Source: Echinarachnius parma
Taxonomy: Eukaryota; Echinodermata; Echinoidea; Clypeasteroida; Echinarachniidae
Length of the DNA: 64,000 nucleotides
Direction: 5' to 3'
Assembly: GCA_037951105.1 (NCBI GenBank)
Contig: JBAMJV010011283.1
Location: 1 to 64,000, forward strand
Shown: piece by piece, positions 1-9,790 of the stretch
How positions within the stretch are numbered: the stretch's first letter is position 1
Layout: each line of letters begins with the position of its first letter
Position numbers and translations under genes: made by a program
Notes under the pieces: generated by a model
Told to the model about the DNA's origin: nothing
Databases searched by the model: none
What the model saw: only the letters and a program-made list of their open reading frames with translations

Positions 1-240
1 TGATGGGAGGGGGAGGTGTGATGGGAGGGGGAGGGTGTGATGAGAGGAGGAGGGTGTGATGGGAGGAGGAGGATGTGATGGGAGGGGGAGGGTATGATGA
101 TGGGAGGGGGAGGATGTGATGGGAGGGGGAGGGTGTGATGGGAGGAGGAGGGTGTGATGGGAGGAGGAGGATGTGATGGGAGGGGAGGGTGTGATGAGAG
201 GAGGAGGGTGTGATGGGAGGAGAGGATGAGATAGGAGGAG
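1..240. repeat. G-rich minisatellite
   Basis: About twelve tandem copies of a unit of roughly 18-21 bases resembling TGATGGGAGGAGGAGGGTG. The copies differ by single-base changes and small indels in the G runs. The array starts at or before the left edge. The purine-rich strand could form G-quadruplex or triplex structure (inference). No coding meaning is seen. Confidence 0.95.
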
Positions 241-734
241 GTGTTCAAACTTGCATGATATGAGGGAGATTTTTGCGATCTTTACTTACCCATCAAGGAA
301 ATTTGACTTGACATAATGAAGAATCAATGTTATCATGTCTTAAGAAATATCCTTTAATGAATCACTGGTGTCAAATTAGGAATATCGGTAAGCCATGGTC
401 AGATGTTTGAATTTATTTATTTATTTAATTTCTTATTTTATCTGTATTAATATTAATTATTATTATTATTATCATTATTATTATTATTATTATATTATTA
501 TTATTATTATTATTATTATGATTATTATTATCATTTACTTATTCATTTGTTGGGTGAGAGGTGGTGGGGGGGGGGGGGGGGGGGGGGAGAGAACAACACC
601 CCCCCCCCCCCCCCCCCCCCCCCACCAGTTCGCCAGGTAATGCAGTGGTACCGTCTCACTGCAAGTGCACGGCAAGCTAAATGCATTTTTACGTCATTAC
701 ACAAATTGTTCTTAATTGAATAGCTGTCTATCGA
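241..734. repeat. Non-coding stretch with ATT microsatellite and paired G/C homopolymers
   Basis: An ATT trinucleotide microsatellite lies at about 448-531. It is followed by 22 consecutive G (566-587) and, eleven bases later, by 25 consecutive C (599-623). The two runs could pair as a hairpin. Nothing gene-like is seen in the rest. Short ORFs here are translations of the simple repeats. Confidence 0.85.
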
Positions 735-938
735 TTAAATATAAAAAAAAACGTTTACATATCGTGCGATTAGCCAAATGGAGGCCAAACTTTTTGGGCC
801 GTGTCCCAGCCTATCCAACGCCGTCACTTCCTCATTATCAACCTTAACTTTATTTTCTAGCCTTTTTGGCTTCCTAATTATAGTGACATTTTTAAAGACA
901 TTTTCGCGATTTTCTCCTGCAATGTGCAAATTTCACGA

Positions 939-1125
939 AATAGGTTATTGTGATTTCCATAGACTTTCGTACCGTTGAACTGCATTCCCCACTGAGACGA
1001 CTGATCTTGTCGAAACTCGCACCATCCAGGCTGCAGCCAACCTCGTAGCTTGTCACCCACTGATCGTAACCATTGCGACCCTGGGTTCCTACTGCAGTCA
1101 CCACGGTGTCGTCATTCAGTTTGGC
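939..1125 (-). CDS. Discoidin gene exon, middle of the domain, frameshifted
   Basis: The acceptor is GTGCTCACAG before 1125. The first frame encodes AKLNDDTVVTAVGTQGR, then DQWVTSYEV, then DGASFDKIS. The match continues in another frame as QWGMQFNGTKVYGNHNN (about 1003-943). Four extra bases in the motif AGTCGTCTCAG account for the shift. No consensus intron fits so small a gap. The 3' boundary is uncertain: no clear donor follows, and the expected last 50 or so residues are missing. A sequencing or assembly error is as likely as a real lesion. Confidence 0.65.
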
Positions 1126-4100
1126 CTGTGAGCACGATACGTGCAATAGATTAATCGGTTGAGTAACCAGGAATTTTAAATTCATGTAACAGTTGTGTTA
1201 TTTGCATTAAATTGTCGGTTTTAATATACGATATGATAAGAGAAATTTGATTGTCCATATTGAAAAAAAGAGAATTTGGCCTGCACACTGGCAGACAAAC
1301 ATGATATTATATAATGTAATTTTGTTTTACATGGCAAAATATACCGAATGAGGTGCATACTAAAGAAGCATGAGAAGAAAGAACGATACTAAAATAGGGA
1401 AAGCAGTGTTCTTTTCAATGATACTTTCAATCATCATTCAGACATATCTTACAATAATTTTTGTACAGGATTGAAGTCTCAAATGCATTTTGGGTAATAT
1501 CTGACACTTTACAGGCCTCACTTTAAAGGGAGAGATCCTCTTTTGCAAGCTAAAATTCAAAAGTTGCGAGGTTATTGTCTTATATGAAAGGAAATGTCAT
1601 CTAATAGCATGCCTGAACAAAATTACGGCTTGAAATCTCTTTTTCGTGGAGTTATAGACCTAAAACTGATTAAACTGAGGGACGTCGGTTTAATGGGTAC
1701 ATACGTATTTTCAGCCTGTGAGTAAGTTCGTACACATATTTCACGGAGTGCCAGACCGGTATGCATGACCCCTACGTGACCCCCGCTAGCTACGTGACCC
1801 GCGCATAAGTACTAATGTGTGAGCGTTTACCAAGCAAAATACCCAAACATCGCTTAAACTGACTACATCATGTAATTATATATTATTTAATTTTTAGATC
1901 TTTTTCCGTGACATACGTTAAAGGCATATATGCGTGGGTTATAAAGGGTAGTCAGCAAATTCCAACTCGACTCCACCGTAATCTCTCGAGGTAAACTCAA
2001 GATATATGTTGGATCGATCGAAGAGAGGTGCTTCAAAATATCTGAACAAAGGCCTTCTTATGAAATTGCATGCAGCAAACAAATTTCTCACGCTGTCACC
2101 TAGCCATCAAACGGCGGGACTTTGAAGTCGGTTGCGGTTAAGCGTGTTACGTGATATTTTCGCTCGTAAACATCTCTGATGGATCTCCATTCGACTAGTA
2201 CAAACATTCCGAACGCGACTATTTTTAATGCATTTTTGACTCGGGTATTCGGAAGCGGGGAAGTTTGCGATCGCTACTTATAACTGAGCCAATGGGGATT
2301 ACGTACCGTGCGTAAAAGTGCGCAAGATGGATCCACGCGTCTAATAACCCACGCATATATGCCTTTAACAAATGTCGGCTTCACAATACCTCTACGAGAA
2401 TTAGTACTATATTGTTGTAATATTATGCTAAATCAGTTGAACTCCTTTATTGACCGATACATAGTTTAAATGGAGGGACGCTTTCGTTTTTCATTCGTAG
2501 AATCCAAATTAGAGGGCTGTTCGCTCTGATTTTTTTTGCGTGTTACATTGATCCCCATCCGTCAACTGAAAGCTGTTCAGACGTTTTGTAAAAGTGGACC
2601 TGCCCCTATAAGCGTTGATATATATTTCGTTATGAAATGATTTTACTCGAATGTGATATAATTGACAAGCCTGTTTATTCCTGTTTACATTGATGCCTCA
2701 TTTTGTATTATTATTATTGTTATTGTGGAATGTGCAGTCGACCTGAATATGGAGCCTTGTCAAAAGTGAAATGTCGCAAAATTCATTATCCATGTGAATA
2801 CTATATTTGTTTGAAGATTTACGTGTGTTTTGAACGGTCACACAATTCCAATGCATTTTCAACATTTCAATCTTGACTTGGCCCAATATTTCGGTGTACT
2901 GCACATTCCATAATTACATAACCATTACAAATGGGGTATCAATATAAATAAGAATATACAGGCTTTTCAATGATACCAAATTAATGTAAGATTATACAGG
3001 GTGGCCCCCCAAAAAACGGAATGGGAAACTTCCCAACATAACGTAATAAATTGGTTATATCCATCGGGTAGTGTGTCCTCTCCAATCAACTGCGAAACTA
3101 AACACAGTTACTTTGGTTGTGTAGTTTTTGTTTTGGGTCGCTGTGAGTGACACCATGTCAGTTTACCATTTTTGTCAATTTGTACCAGTCAGTGCCTGAT
3201 AAATCAGACTTACTGCCCGTCATAGTATCGAACAACTATGCCCATTCTCTCGGCACACAGCTAAATGCACGATAACAATGGCGCGCGTAATGTTCGTTGG
3301 TCGATGCTTTGACGGGCAGTAAGTGCTATTATCAGACACTGACTTGGTAACAACTGAACAAAATTGGTACCTGACATGGTGTCACACACAGCGCCGTAAA
3401 ACAAAAACTACACGACCAAAATGACTGTTCTTGGTATCGTTTTTCATTTGAAAAACACCGTATCCAATGGACTTAATCATTTTGTTACTATATTTTGTCA
3501 GAAAAGTTACTAATATTTTTAAATGAAATATCTACAACTTGGCTTCATGTATAAAGTGCTAGGTTTGGTTTTAGTTTTTCCCGTAGTAGACGTTTGATAA
3601 TATGAAGGAAAACATGGTGTGAAATTAAAGATATCAATAGGTTGGACAAATAGAACCATGAGGATAATAAAATACAAAAATAAAATATAGCCAATTATCA
3701 TTCCCATTTGTTTTCACTTTATCATGTAAATGCCCATATAATGTAGCTATATTAGTCGTACCTGAATCCATGGAGCAGTGTCACCCACAGCCGCAACCCA
3801 GGCTCCAACATCGATACCTCCTGTAGCCGTATTTTCAATCGTATTCAATCTTCCGTGTACGGGGTCATGATTCCAAGGATTTAGAAACCAACTCGACGAG
3901 CTCAGCTGGGCGTCTGGAATCGCGCCACTCTCAACCCCCAGTGGTCTCTCTGTTCAACGGGGGATAGAAACACAATAATTGACATTGCTCTGTCTTAGCC
4001 CCTGTAACCGTGTTACAAATTCGTGTACATGTTCGCGGTGATTGGATTTTCACGTCCGAAATGGCTGAAATGCTTATCCCCCCTACCCCCCGCCGTAGAG

Positions 4101-6056
4101 TGACCTGAATTGCCCGATCTGGTTAAGGAAAACCCGCGATAATAAGAGTAACAAGATTTGCAGAATATTCCAGAACCCGATGTTTGTTGTACGCCTGAGT
4201 TATGACAAATGAATGAGTGACATTTCATCAATTGTATTGATGTAAAATATAACGTGTATAACGAGTATGATTTCTTCTCATTTATATATTTTTTACTTTA
4301 CATAACCCTAATCTTGTAACAAAAAAAAACAAAAAAAACAGCAATGGGACCATGAGTAAAATTTGGTTCAGGCAGAGGCGTCGATCTGTTCGGAAAACAC
4401 AATGCATTGGAGGGGCGAGCATTATTTGTGAACAATCAGTCGCCCCTCCAATGCATTGTGTTTCCCGAACAGATCGACGCCCCTGGAACGAACCAGAATC
4501 GACTGGACTTTCGTAATTGTCGTGGAAATCAAAAACCCTTCACGAGTTTGGCGTAACAAAAAAAAACACCAAAAACACATTACAACTATGGTTGCCCGTT
4601 TCAGAAACCATTGAAAAACAATGCAAATAATACAATAATGCGTGTTACTATTAATCATATCTCCGCAATATACAATGAGCAGGGTTTAGTTAGTTGTTAT
4701 TAAGGTGAAGGTTTTTCGAAAATTACATTCATCAGTGTTTGCAATAGTGTCAACTATTCCGTTTTACTGCGTTTACATATTTCATGATTGCACTATAAGT
4801 CGGAAGAATACGTCGTCTTACAATGTGCATTCCAGTTAAGATGGTGCGTGTTACCTGTTGTGGTGCCATTGGATTCACACACACCGCATGTTTGCTGAGC
4901 TCCACCTGGATGGTATGAGGTTGAGGTATTGGTTAAAATAAATTATATTTAATATTTATATTGCGCAATATATACATAATAAGGTGCTCAAAGCGCATTG
5001 GTACTCCGATTTCCCAATTTCCCTTTTGTCTGTATTATTTAACTCGCATTTTTGCATAAACTATATTTTATGCGCACATGGATTTTCATATTTTCGACTG
5101 GCCGTGAGAATGCTATGATAACTGCTTCTCACAGTATTTTTTGCATTTTCTCTATCTATTGCATTAATTTCGCGTCTTTCTAAAATCTAATTTCTTCTGT
5201 TTTGAGTGGCCTAAAATATAACTTGTAAGGAGAGTAACTGTCAATTAACCCTAATAAGGCCAGGGACCATAATACCCCCACCCTCCGCAATTTGTCCGAT
5301 TGCTCTTCAAGAAATAATTATTTTTGTGAGGTAATGTACTTTGAAATAGCATACAATTCTAATGACAGCATAAACTTTATTTGATCAAAATCTGTTCAGA
5401 AAAAACGCAATATATTCATAAATATAACAATTTGTAATCATATCGGGGCCCCATAATAATTCAAAATTTTTGAACTAGCCGTTGAACAAAACAACAATGA
5501 CACAAAATTTACAAAATAGGTTTTTAAATAGTTAATGATCTCTCTAATTTAATCATTATTGTAACAAAACATCACATGCACAATTTTTTTTTATAGCAAA
5601 TGGTTGAAACCAATGCGTTTTCAGAAAGCGTCATTTTGTGTTTTAACGGCTCTTTTTGAATGATAACAGGCTTTTACTTAGTCGGTTGTAATTGTGTATA
5701 CCCTTTGCGCATGGTGGAGTTAAATCTATAAGTTTTAAATATTATTTTATATATAATACAGATTTCCGTTACACAGCCGACGTTTAATAACCGCCATTAG
5801 CAAATTCAAAACGTGAGCATATTACCTAAAACAATGCATTGTGTAACCTTATTTAATTATAATGTATCTTTTCCAATAATGTTAAGAATTGTTTTGAACA
5901 AGAACATGAGATGATTTGGTTATGTTATTAATCACGATCATAAGCTGAATCAGAAAGTGATACGCTTGATGTGTATTATTCGCATTAGTACAACTTACTT
6001 GAATGAATGACCACGAATGGAAGCAGGATGAAGAGCAATGCTTGAAAGTGTGCCAT
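939..6056 (-). CDS. Secreted discoidin (F5/8 type C) domain protein, partial, four exons
   Basis: The gene reads leftward through coding pieces 6056-5999, 4905-4855, 3949-3762 and 1125 to about 939, with phases 1, 1 and 0 matching at all three junctions. The product has a signal peptide (MAHFQALLFILLPFVVIHS), a short linker with two cysteines (TCGVC) and a discoidin domain. Family hallmarks are PLGVESGAIPDAQ, the WxxxVGDxxPWIQ stretch and GTQGRNGYDQWVTSY. Such domains bind carbohydrate or phospholipid outside the cell; the ligand here is unknown. In the last exon the frame shifts near 1000-1012, where four extra bases separate FDKIS from QWGMQFNGTKVYGNHNN. The final third of the domain is not found, so the gene is either damaged, misassembled, or continues beyond the left edge. 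Confidence 0.8.
1395..1526 (+). mobile_element. TTAA MITE family D, 3' fragment
   Basis: The segment matches the right halves of the family D elements at 13820-14188 and 15930-16292, ending in GACACTTTACAG...CTTTAA. It abuts family A copy 1, the two sharing the TTAA at 1523-1526. The left part is missing or too decayed to recognise. Confidence 0.7.
1523..2611 (+). mobile_element. TTAA MITE family A, copy 1, with a nested MITE
   Basis: The left terminus is TTAAAGGGAGAGATCC at 1523. The right terminus, ending near 2611, is the inverted partner (AAAGTGGACCTGCCCC), slightly decayed. The body matches copies at 21217-21838 and 24397-25869. It is longer because another TTAA element sits inside at 1918-2368. 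It has no coding capacity. It lies within an intron of the discoidin gene. Assignment to the Kolobok/T2-type group is by terminus only. Confidence 0.85.
1918..2368. mobile_element. TTAA MITE family E, nested in family A
   Basis: The terminal inverted repeats are AGGCATATATGCGTGGGTTA and its complement, flanked by TTAA on both sides (1918-1921, 2365-2368). The homologous sites in the other two family A copies read ACGTTAACAAA with a single TTAA (21590-21593; 24643-24646). This is direct proof of insertion with a TTAA duplication. No ORF is present. It is the only clear copy of this family in the window. Confidence 0.92.
2612..2992. other. Discoidin gene intron, nothing recognised
   Basis: AT-rich intronic sequence between two MITEs. 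A minus-strand ORF at 2698-2904 has no domain-like features and sits at the edge of a short ATT repeat. I see no gene here. Confidence 0.6.
2993..3510. mobile_element. Mariner-like foldback MITE, old copy
   Basis: It begins TATACAGGGTGGCCCC and is colinear with the element at 18759-19287 through the CATCGG...GTGTGTC stretch. Its interior is a diverged inverted repeat: ACTTACTGCCCGTCA near 3210 is mirrored by TGACGGGCAGTAAGT near 3310. The right terminus is decayed. A TA target and CAGGGTG termini suggest an IS630/Tc1/mariner relative. It lies within an intron of the discoidin gene. Confidence 0.65.
3762..3949 (-). CDS. Discoidin gene exon, N-terminal half of the domain
   Basis: A 188-nt exon with acceptor TTGAACAG and donor GTACGA, phase 1 to phase 0. 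It encodes the opening of an F5/8C domain: PLGVESGAIPDAQLSSSSW, then NPWNHDPVHGRLN, then GAWVAAVGDTAPWIQ. These are the standard first strands of the fold. The exon stops exactly at PWIQ, a common splice position in this family. Confidence 0.85.
4373..4484. mobile_element. Small perfect-stem foldback element
   Basis: Arms of about 48 bases (4373-4420 and 4439-4484), nearly perfect complements, surround an 18-base loop. Each arm contains GGCGTCGATCTGTTCGG and CAATGCATTGGAGGGGCGA. It is most likely a palindromic MITE, or a hairpin from a longer element. It is intronic to the discoidin gene. Confidence 0.75.
4855..4905 (-). CDS. Discoidin gene linker exon
   Basis: A 51-nt exon, phase 1 to phase 1, encodes SGAQQTCGVCESNGTTT. 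The acceptor is CATCCAG and the donor is GTAACACG. A short cysteine-bearing linker between leader and domain is plausible in small secreted discoidin proteins. On its own it is weak evidence; the phase match on both sides is what supports it. Confidence 0.65.
4935..5080. repeat. Short dispersed repeat, SINE-like fragment
   Basis: It contains TTTATATTGCGCAATA and GTGCTCAAAGCGCATTGG, resembling the widespread animal repeat also seen at 48855-49025 (TTTATAAGGCGCTTTATA and CTAAGCGCACTGG). It is a degraded fragment and the class is uncertain. Confidence 0.4.
5245..5745 (-). mobile_element. Decayed TTAA MITE family B with a piggyBac-like MITE end
   Basis: The bases from 5245 (TTAACCCTAATAAGGCCAGG) match the left end of the CCCTAA family. 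From about 5300 to 5745 the body matches the interior of family B: TGAGGTAATG, AACTTTATTTGATCAAAATC, and a palindromic GGGGCCCC near the middle. The termini are lost. It is intronic to the discoidin gene. Confidence 0.55.
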
Positions 6057-6087
6057 TGTTGCTTGCAGCTTTCAACTATTGGTACAA
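5999..6087 (-). CDS. Discoidin gene exon with start codon and signal peptide
   Basis: The acceptor is TTTTATTTTAG before 6087, and the donor GTAAGT follows base 5999. The ATG at 6056 is the first one after the acceptor and opens 19 codons, plus one base, encoding a hydrophobic leader. The exon ends in phase 1, which fits the next exon. Bases 6057-6087 are 5' untranslated. Confidence 0.75.
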
Positions 6088-6099
6088 CTAAAATAAAAC

Positions 6100-6482
6100 A
6101 TAAGCTTGAATACAAATCACTCCTATACCAATAATATAATAACATTGACAGATTTATTCCATAACCTAGACGAGAAATCAAAATGTAATACCTTTGTTTA
6201 AACAGAATGACTGTACATTTAAAGTGTATTTACGGAGCACTTTTCTAGAGGTTTATAAATAGTAAATTGTTATTCAGGAACATACTCTGATTAGTATTCC
6301 TAAACGTTAAATGCTAAGATATTAACGGTTATATTCTTTGGATTATGATTGAGTACGCACATTCAGACAGCTACATAGACATACAAACACATCCTATACA
6401 TACATGCGTACATAATTACGTACAGTACATACACATATAGAACAGAGCAGAGGGAGTGTGGCGAGGGTACATTTTACAGTCC
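6100..6482. other. Discoidin gene 5' intron, nothing recognised
   Basis: Unremarkable AT-rich intron sequence next to the acceptor at 6088. A short run of ACATACA-type simple repeat lies near 6355-6440. Confidence 0.5.
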
Positions 6483-6860
6483 AGGGCCCGAATTCACAAA
6501 AAAGTGTGTTAAAATCTCACGTTAAATGGGTGTCAGACGGCCAGGTAATGAGCGAAAATGCAAAGTGATACTCGCTAAAATCATTTCACTGATTTGTACA
6601 CAGTTTTAACTCCCTAGTGGATAAATTAATATCCGATTACTGCAATCGAGAAAGGGAGTCGAAAACCGAAAATGTTCCACGATTATATTGTTAATATGAA
6701 TACAGCAAGGTTTGAGGACAATGTTACTATAGCCCTTCGACCAAATAGATCTCAAGGTATTTTTGCGTTCCCAGGCCCAAGGGGGACGCTCTCCAATTCC
6801 TTTATTAGTACACACATGTCAAGCTCTACCAGTTACAATCATACAAATGTCTTAAAGCCA
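6483..6860 (+). repeat. Dispersed repeat shared with 51297-51570
   Basis: It starts CAGGGCCCGAATTCACAAA, a terminus typical of Harbinger-type MITEs. It shares a segment with the later copy: TTAAATG, GGCCAGGTAATGA, GCAAAGTGAT, TTTGTACAC, then a CGAAAGGGA/GAGAAAGGGA stretch and further purine-rich matches. Both copies hold a short plus-strand ORF (6672-6929; 51373-51588), but the two products do not resemble each other well enough to claim a gene. Confidence 0.45.
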
Positions 6861-7188
6861 AATGACAGTTTTGGGATTATGCAAATTTGGCAAGGAAACC
6901 GCTTATCAATTGATATAGTTGTAATATAGAAAACGATCTGTAGATACAGATCGATATCGTAGACGGTTGTTGAACGGCTAGCCGTTGGCTATCTGCAAGA
7001 TCTCCGGCCGGGAAAGTCCCAGGAAAACAAGATGTGCGCCTCTCAATCTGAAAGGCGGTGCAAGAAATTTCTCTTCCGTTTTTAACAATTAACCACAAAA
7101 ACCTTCTTTTATTTCAACCATTCTGATCAATTTGTTTGGCCAACAGGTTGGAATTCCATAATTGTTACTTCCATTGCTGTTCTATGGC

Positions 7189-7749
7189 TTAAAGGTCTTC
7201 AGTGTTGAGTATTGGTATTTCCCGAAGTGCCCCCCGAAATTTTGTGTGAGATAATGAAAAATTGACTGTCAAATTCGAAAGAACATACAATTTTAATGAG
7301 AGAATAAACTTTATTCGATCAAAATCAGTTCAGAGACGGCTGAAATATCCATCAATATATTTTTATTCAAAATGTTCTTCACCGGCAATCATCGGGCGAT
7401 ATTGAGACTTTTTTAGAAAAATTTAAAAAAATGCTCGAACACTACTTTGAAAAAGAATCAGAATAGGTTTTTAAAAAGTCGTTGATGATATCTCTATTGA
7501 ATCATTATTTTAACAAACATTAAATGCAAAATTGTGTATGAAAAAAAGCTAAAACCAATGATTTCTATTAAATACCGCCCTCTTTAGTTGTAACGTCTCT
7601 TTCTGAATGATAACAGGGGATTAACTTAGTAATTTGTGATTGTGTATACTTTTCGAGCATGATGAAGTTATAACTATTACTTTGTACCGTAATGGTGCAG
7701 GTTTTGGTTACTAAAGTTAAGTTTGACCAATACTCAACTATCCCTTTAA
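7189..7749 (-). mobile_element. TTAA MITE family B, complete copy
   Basis: TTAA lies at both ends (7189-7192, 7746-7749). The right terminus reads ACTCAACTATCCCTTTAA and the left is AAAGGTCTTCAGTGTTGAGTA. It holds the family core AACTTTATTCGATCAAAATC plus a TTCAGAGACGGCTGAAATAT stretch. It lies in the discoidin gene's 5' intron. The 148-codon minus ORF that starts in its right half (7568-8014) is chance. Confidence 0.85.
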
Positions 7750-8269
7750 TGATAATATTATGAAAACATGGTATGAATTTCGGCATTGCTGTGCTGTTCT
7801 GACCTTCTGATTTATGTAGACAAATTAAATTTGTGTGCATAATTATACATCTTCTGGAATATTTTACGCATTGTACGTAATAATGTGTGTATGCAATGTA
7901 TTCAATGCTGACCCTGTTAATCTGTTCGAAAAAGAGATTCCTCATTTCAAGATGTTTGGAGACTTCATAAAAAACCCTGTATATTTTCACATTCAAAATA
8001 TCATGAAAATACACAATTTTTGCGCCATTTTGTCTTAAAACAAAAGAAAAACAAAGTGATTCTTCTGGAAAATAACTTAATTCATTGACAAACTCAAAAC
8101 GATAAGTTTAATTTAAATTTTGTATACGTTATTTTTATTCGAATTATGTTAACGTATTTCAATTGTAGTAACTAATTTTATTGACAACAAAAATAATTAT
8201 AAAAATGAACATAACATTTTGTTCATACAATCTAGAGTATTGATATTACCTTTAAGAACGTGAAAGTAT
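7750..8269. other. Discoidin gene 5' intron, nothing recognised
   Basis: AT-rich sequence between two MITEs. No domains, RNA genes or clear repeats were seen. Confidence 0.5.
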
Positions 8270-8712
8270 GGGCCCTTATTCTACCAAATGTATCGACTAA
8301 GACTAGACTAAAAAGCACATAAATTACCAGTAACCAGTTAATCCATTTCACACCTGCTGACTTCGACTAACTTATTGTGTGTTGTCATGCACTACCTCTG
8401 AAATATCTGATTGGGTATTATTTCCTCATGAATACATCATATAAAATGATGCCTTACATTCTAGTGGAGTGGTTTAATTTCTTCACTGTATTAGTATGTC
8501 ATTTTAATCCGAGGAAAAATATGATAAGATATTAATGGTAACAAGTTGCATCATTTCATTAGAAAATTAGTCTGAGAAAAAACAAATTTGCATATCACTG
8601 GTGGTGCATGACGAACACCGATGTGCAGTTCAAATTGCACATGTAAAAAATGGTTTAACTGGTTTCTGGTAATTTTGTTGTTGTAGTCTAGCTAACGTTC
8701 ATAAATACCGGC
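8270..8712. mobile_element. Foldback MITE with long diverged arms
   Basis: The left arm (8270-8360) contains GACTAAGACTAGACTA and ATTACCAGTAACCAGTTAA. The right arm (8650-8712) is the inverted partner (TTAACTGGTTTCTGGTAAT, then AGTCTAGCTAACG). The terminus GGGCCCTTATTC is typical of Harbinger/ISL2EU-like MITEs. No target duplication is certain. It sits about 170 bases downstream of the candidate first exon. Confidence 0.6.
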
Positions 8713-8877
8713 CAACATGGTAAAGTAATATCGTGTTTTAGATACAGACGTTTCGAAATGGTAGACAACGACATTGGACATTCTAGTCGGTGCAGTTATT
8801 GATAATGTTTAGCCATGCATGGACAATGCAAAGATAGCCGACGAATTGTAGAATTGAAAATTGATATTGCTTCTTAC

Positions 8878-8948
8878 CTGATGAAGGAGATAACACTGTC
8901 AGCGTTGTTCAAGGCAAGGCGTATCGATGTGCGAGCAGTCGGTGTGTG
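8878..8948 (-). other. Candidate non-coding first exon of the discoidin gene
   Basis: On the minus strand the sequence ends in a canonical donor (CATCAG then GTAAGAAG, boundary at 8878). It begins about 30 bases after a TATA box. No ATG opens a long frame in it. It would splice to the acceptor at 6088 just upstream of the signal-peptide exon. The start at 8948 is set only by distance from the TATA box. Confidence 0.45.
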
Positions 8949-8972
8949 AGTACACTTCTTCCGAACCACGGG

Positions 8973-8979
8973 CTTTATA
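8973..8979 (-). promoter_or_regulatory. TATA box candidate for the discoidin gene
   Basis: The minus strand reads TATAAAG, placed about 95 bases upstream of a strong splice donor and in the right orientation for the discoidin gene. The sequence just upstream (9000-9140) is unique-looking, and the nearest TTAA MITE starts at 9384. No other core element is claimed. Confidence 0.45.
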
Positions 8980-9383
8980 CTTTCAGAGTCAGAAAATGAA
9001 GTTTCGTGTGCAGAGGAGGAGGGCTACCGTATATTATTCTTTAAGCTACACCCATCATGGTTTAATTTCATCACATGAACAGTAAATATATTTACATCGT
9101 GATTGGTTTAATAATCGACCAATAATATGACGCTGTTCACTCCATACGTTCGTGGTGTGTGGATAAACGACACCGTAACCCTTACACTAACCAAGTTCAC
9201 CAACAAAATATATGTTCGCTATAACTGTGTCTGATCTACTGACATATATACGAAATTTGTATCAAACTGTTTCACGTAATGCTTTTAATTTCGAAGGTCA
9301 GAATTGTCGAGAGTATCGGGTATTCCGTATCATTAATAATCATCAGCACCCAACGCAAGGTATATGTTTCGTGTGTTATTGCT

Positions 9384-9790
9384 TTAAAAGGGTAGTACAG
9401 TTTCGGTAAGGCTGAACTTTAGTAACCAGATCTGGACCACCGAGCTCGAAAGGTATACAAAATTACAAACGACTAAGTAAAAAGCCTGTTGTCATTCAAA
9501 AAGAGCCATTAACACACAATAGGGCGCTCTCTAAAAAGGCATTGGTTTTAACCATTTTTCATACAAAAGTATACATGTGATGTTTTATTGAAATCATGAT
9601 AAAATCTAATAATTTGGGCCCCTAATAATTATAAGATCAGATATATCTATTGATATTTCAGCCGTTTCTGGACCGATTTTGACCAAATAAAGTTTATTCT
9701 GCCATTAAAATTGCATGTTCTCTCAAATTACCTCACAAAAGAATTGTGATGTGCAGCGCCCTCTCTACCAAAACTGAACTACCCCTTTAA
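9384..9790. mobile_element. TTAA MITE family B, complete short copy
   Basis: The ends are TTAAAAGGGTAGTACAGTTT and AAACTGAACTACCCCTTTAA. It contains GATATTTCAGCCGTTTCTGG and the GATTTTGACCAAATAAAGTT core. The element lies about 400 bases upstream of the discoidin gene's TATA box candidate. Confidence 0.85.

Noticed and set aside
395-640. 81-codon plus-strand ORF
   Set aside because: It translates an ATT microsatellite and G/C homopolymers; the composition is pure repeat.
7568-8014. 148-codon minus-strand ORF
   Set aside because: It starts in a TTAA MITE and runs into intron sequence, with no domain features and no conservation with other MITE copies.
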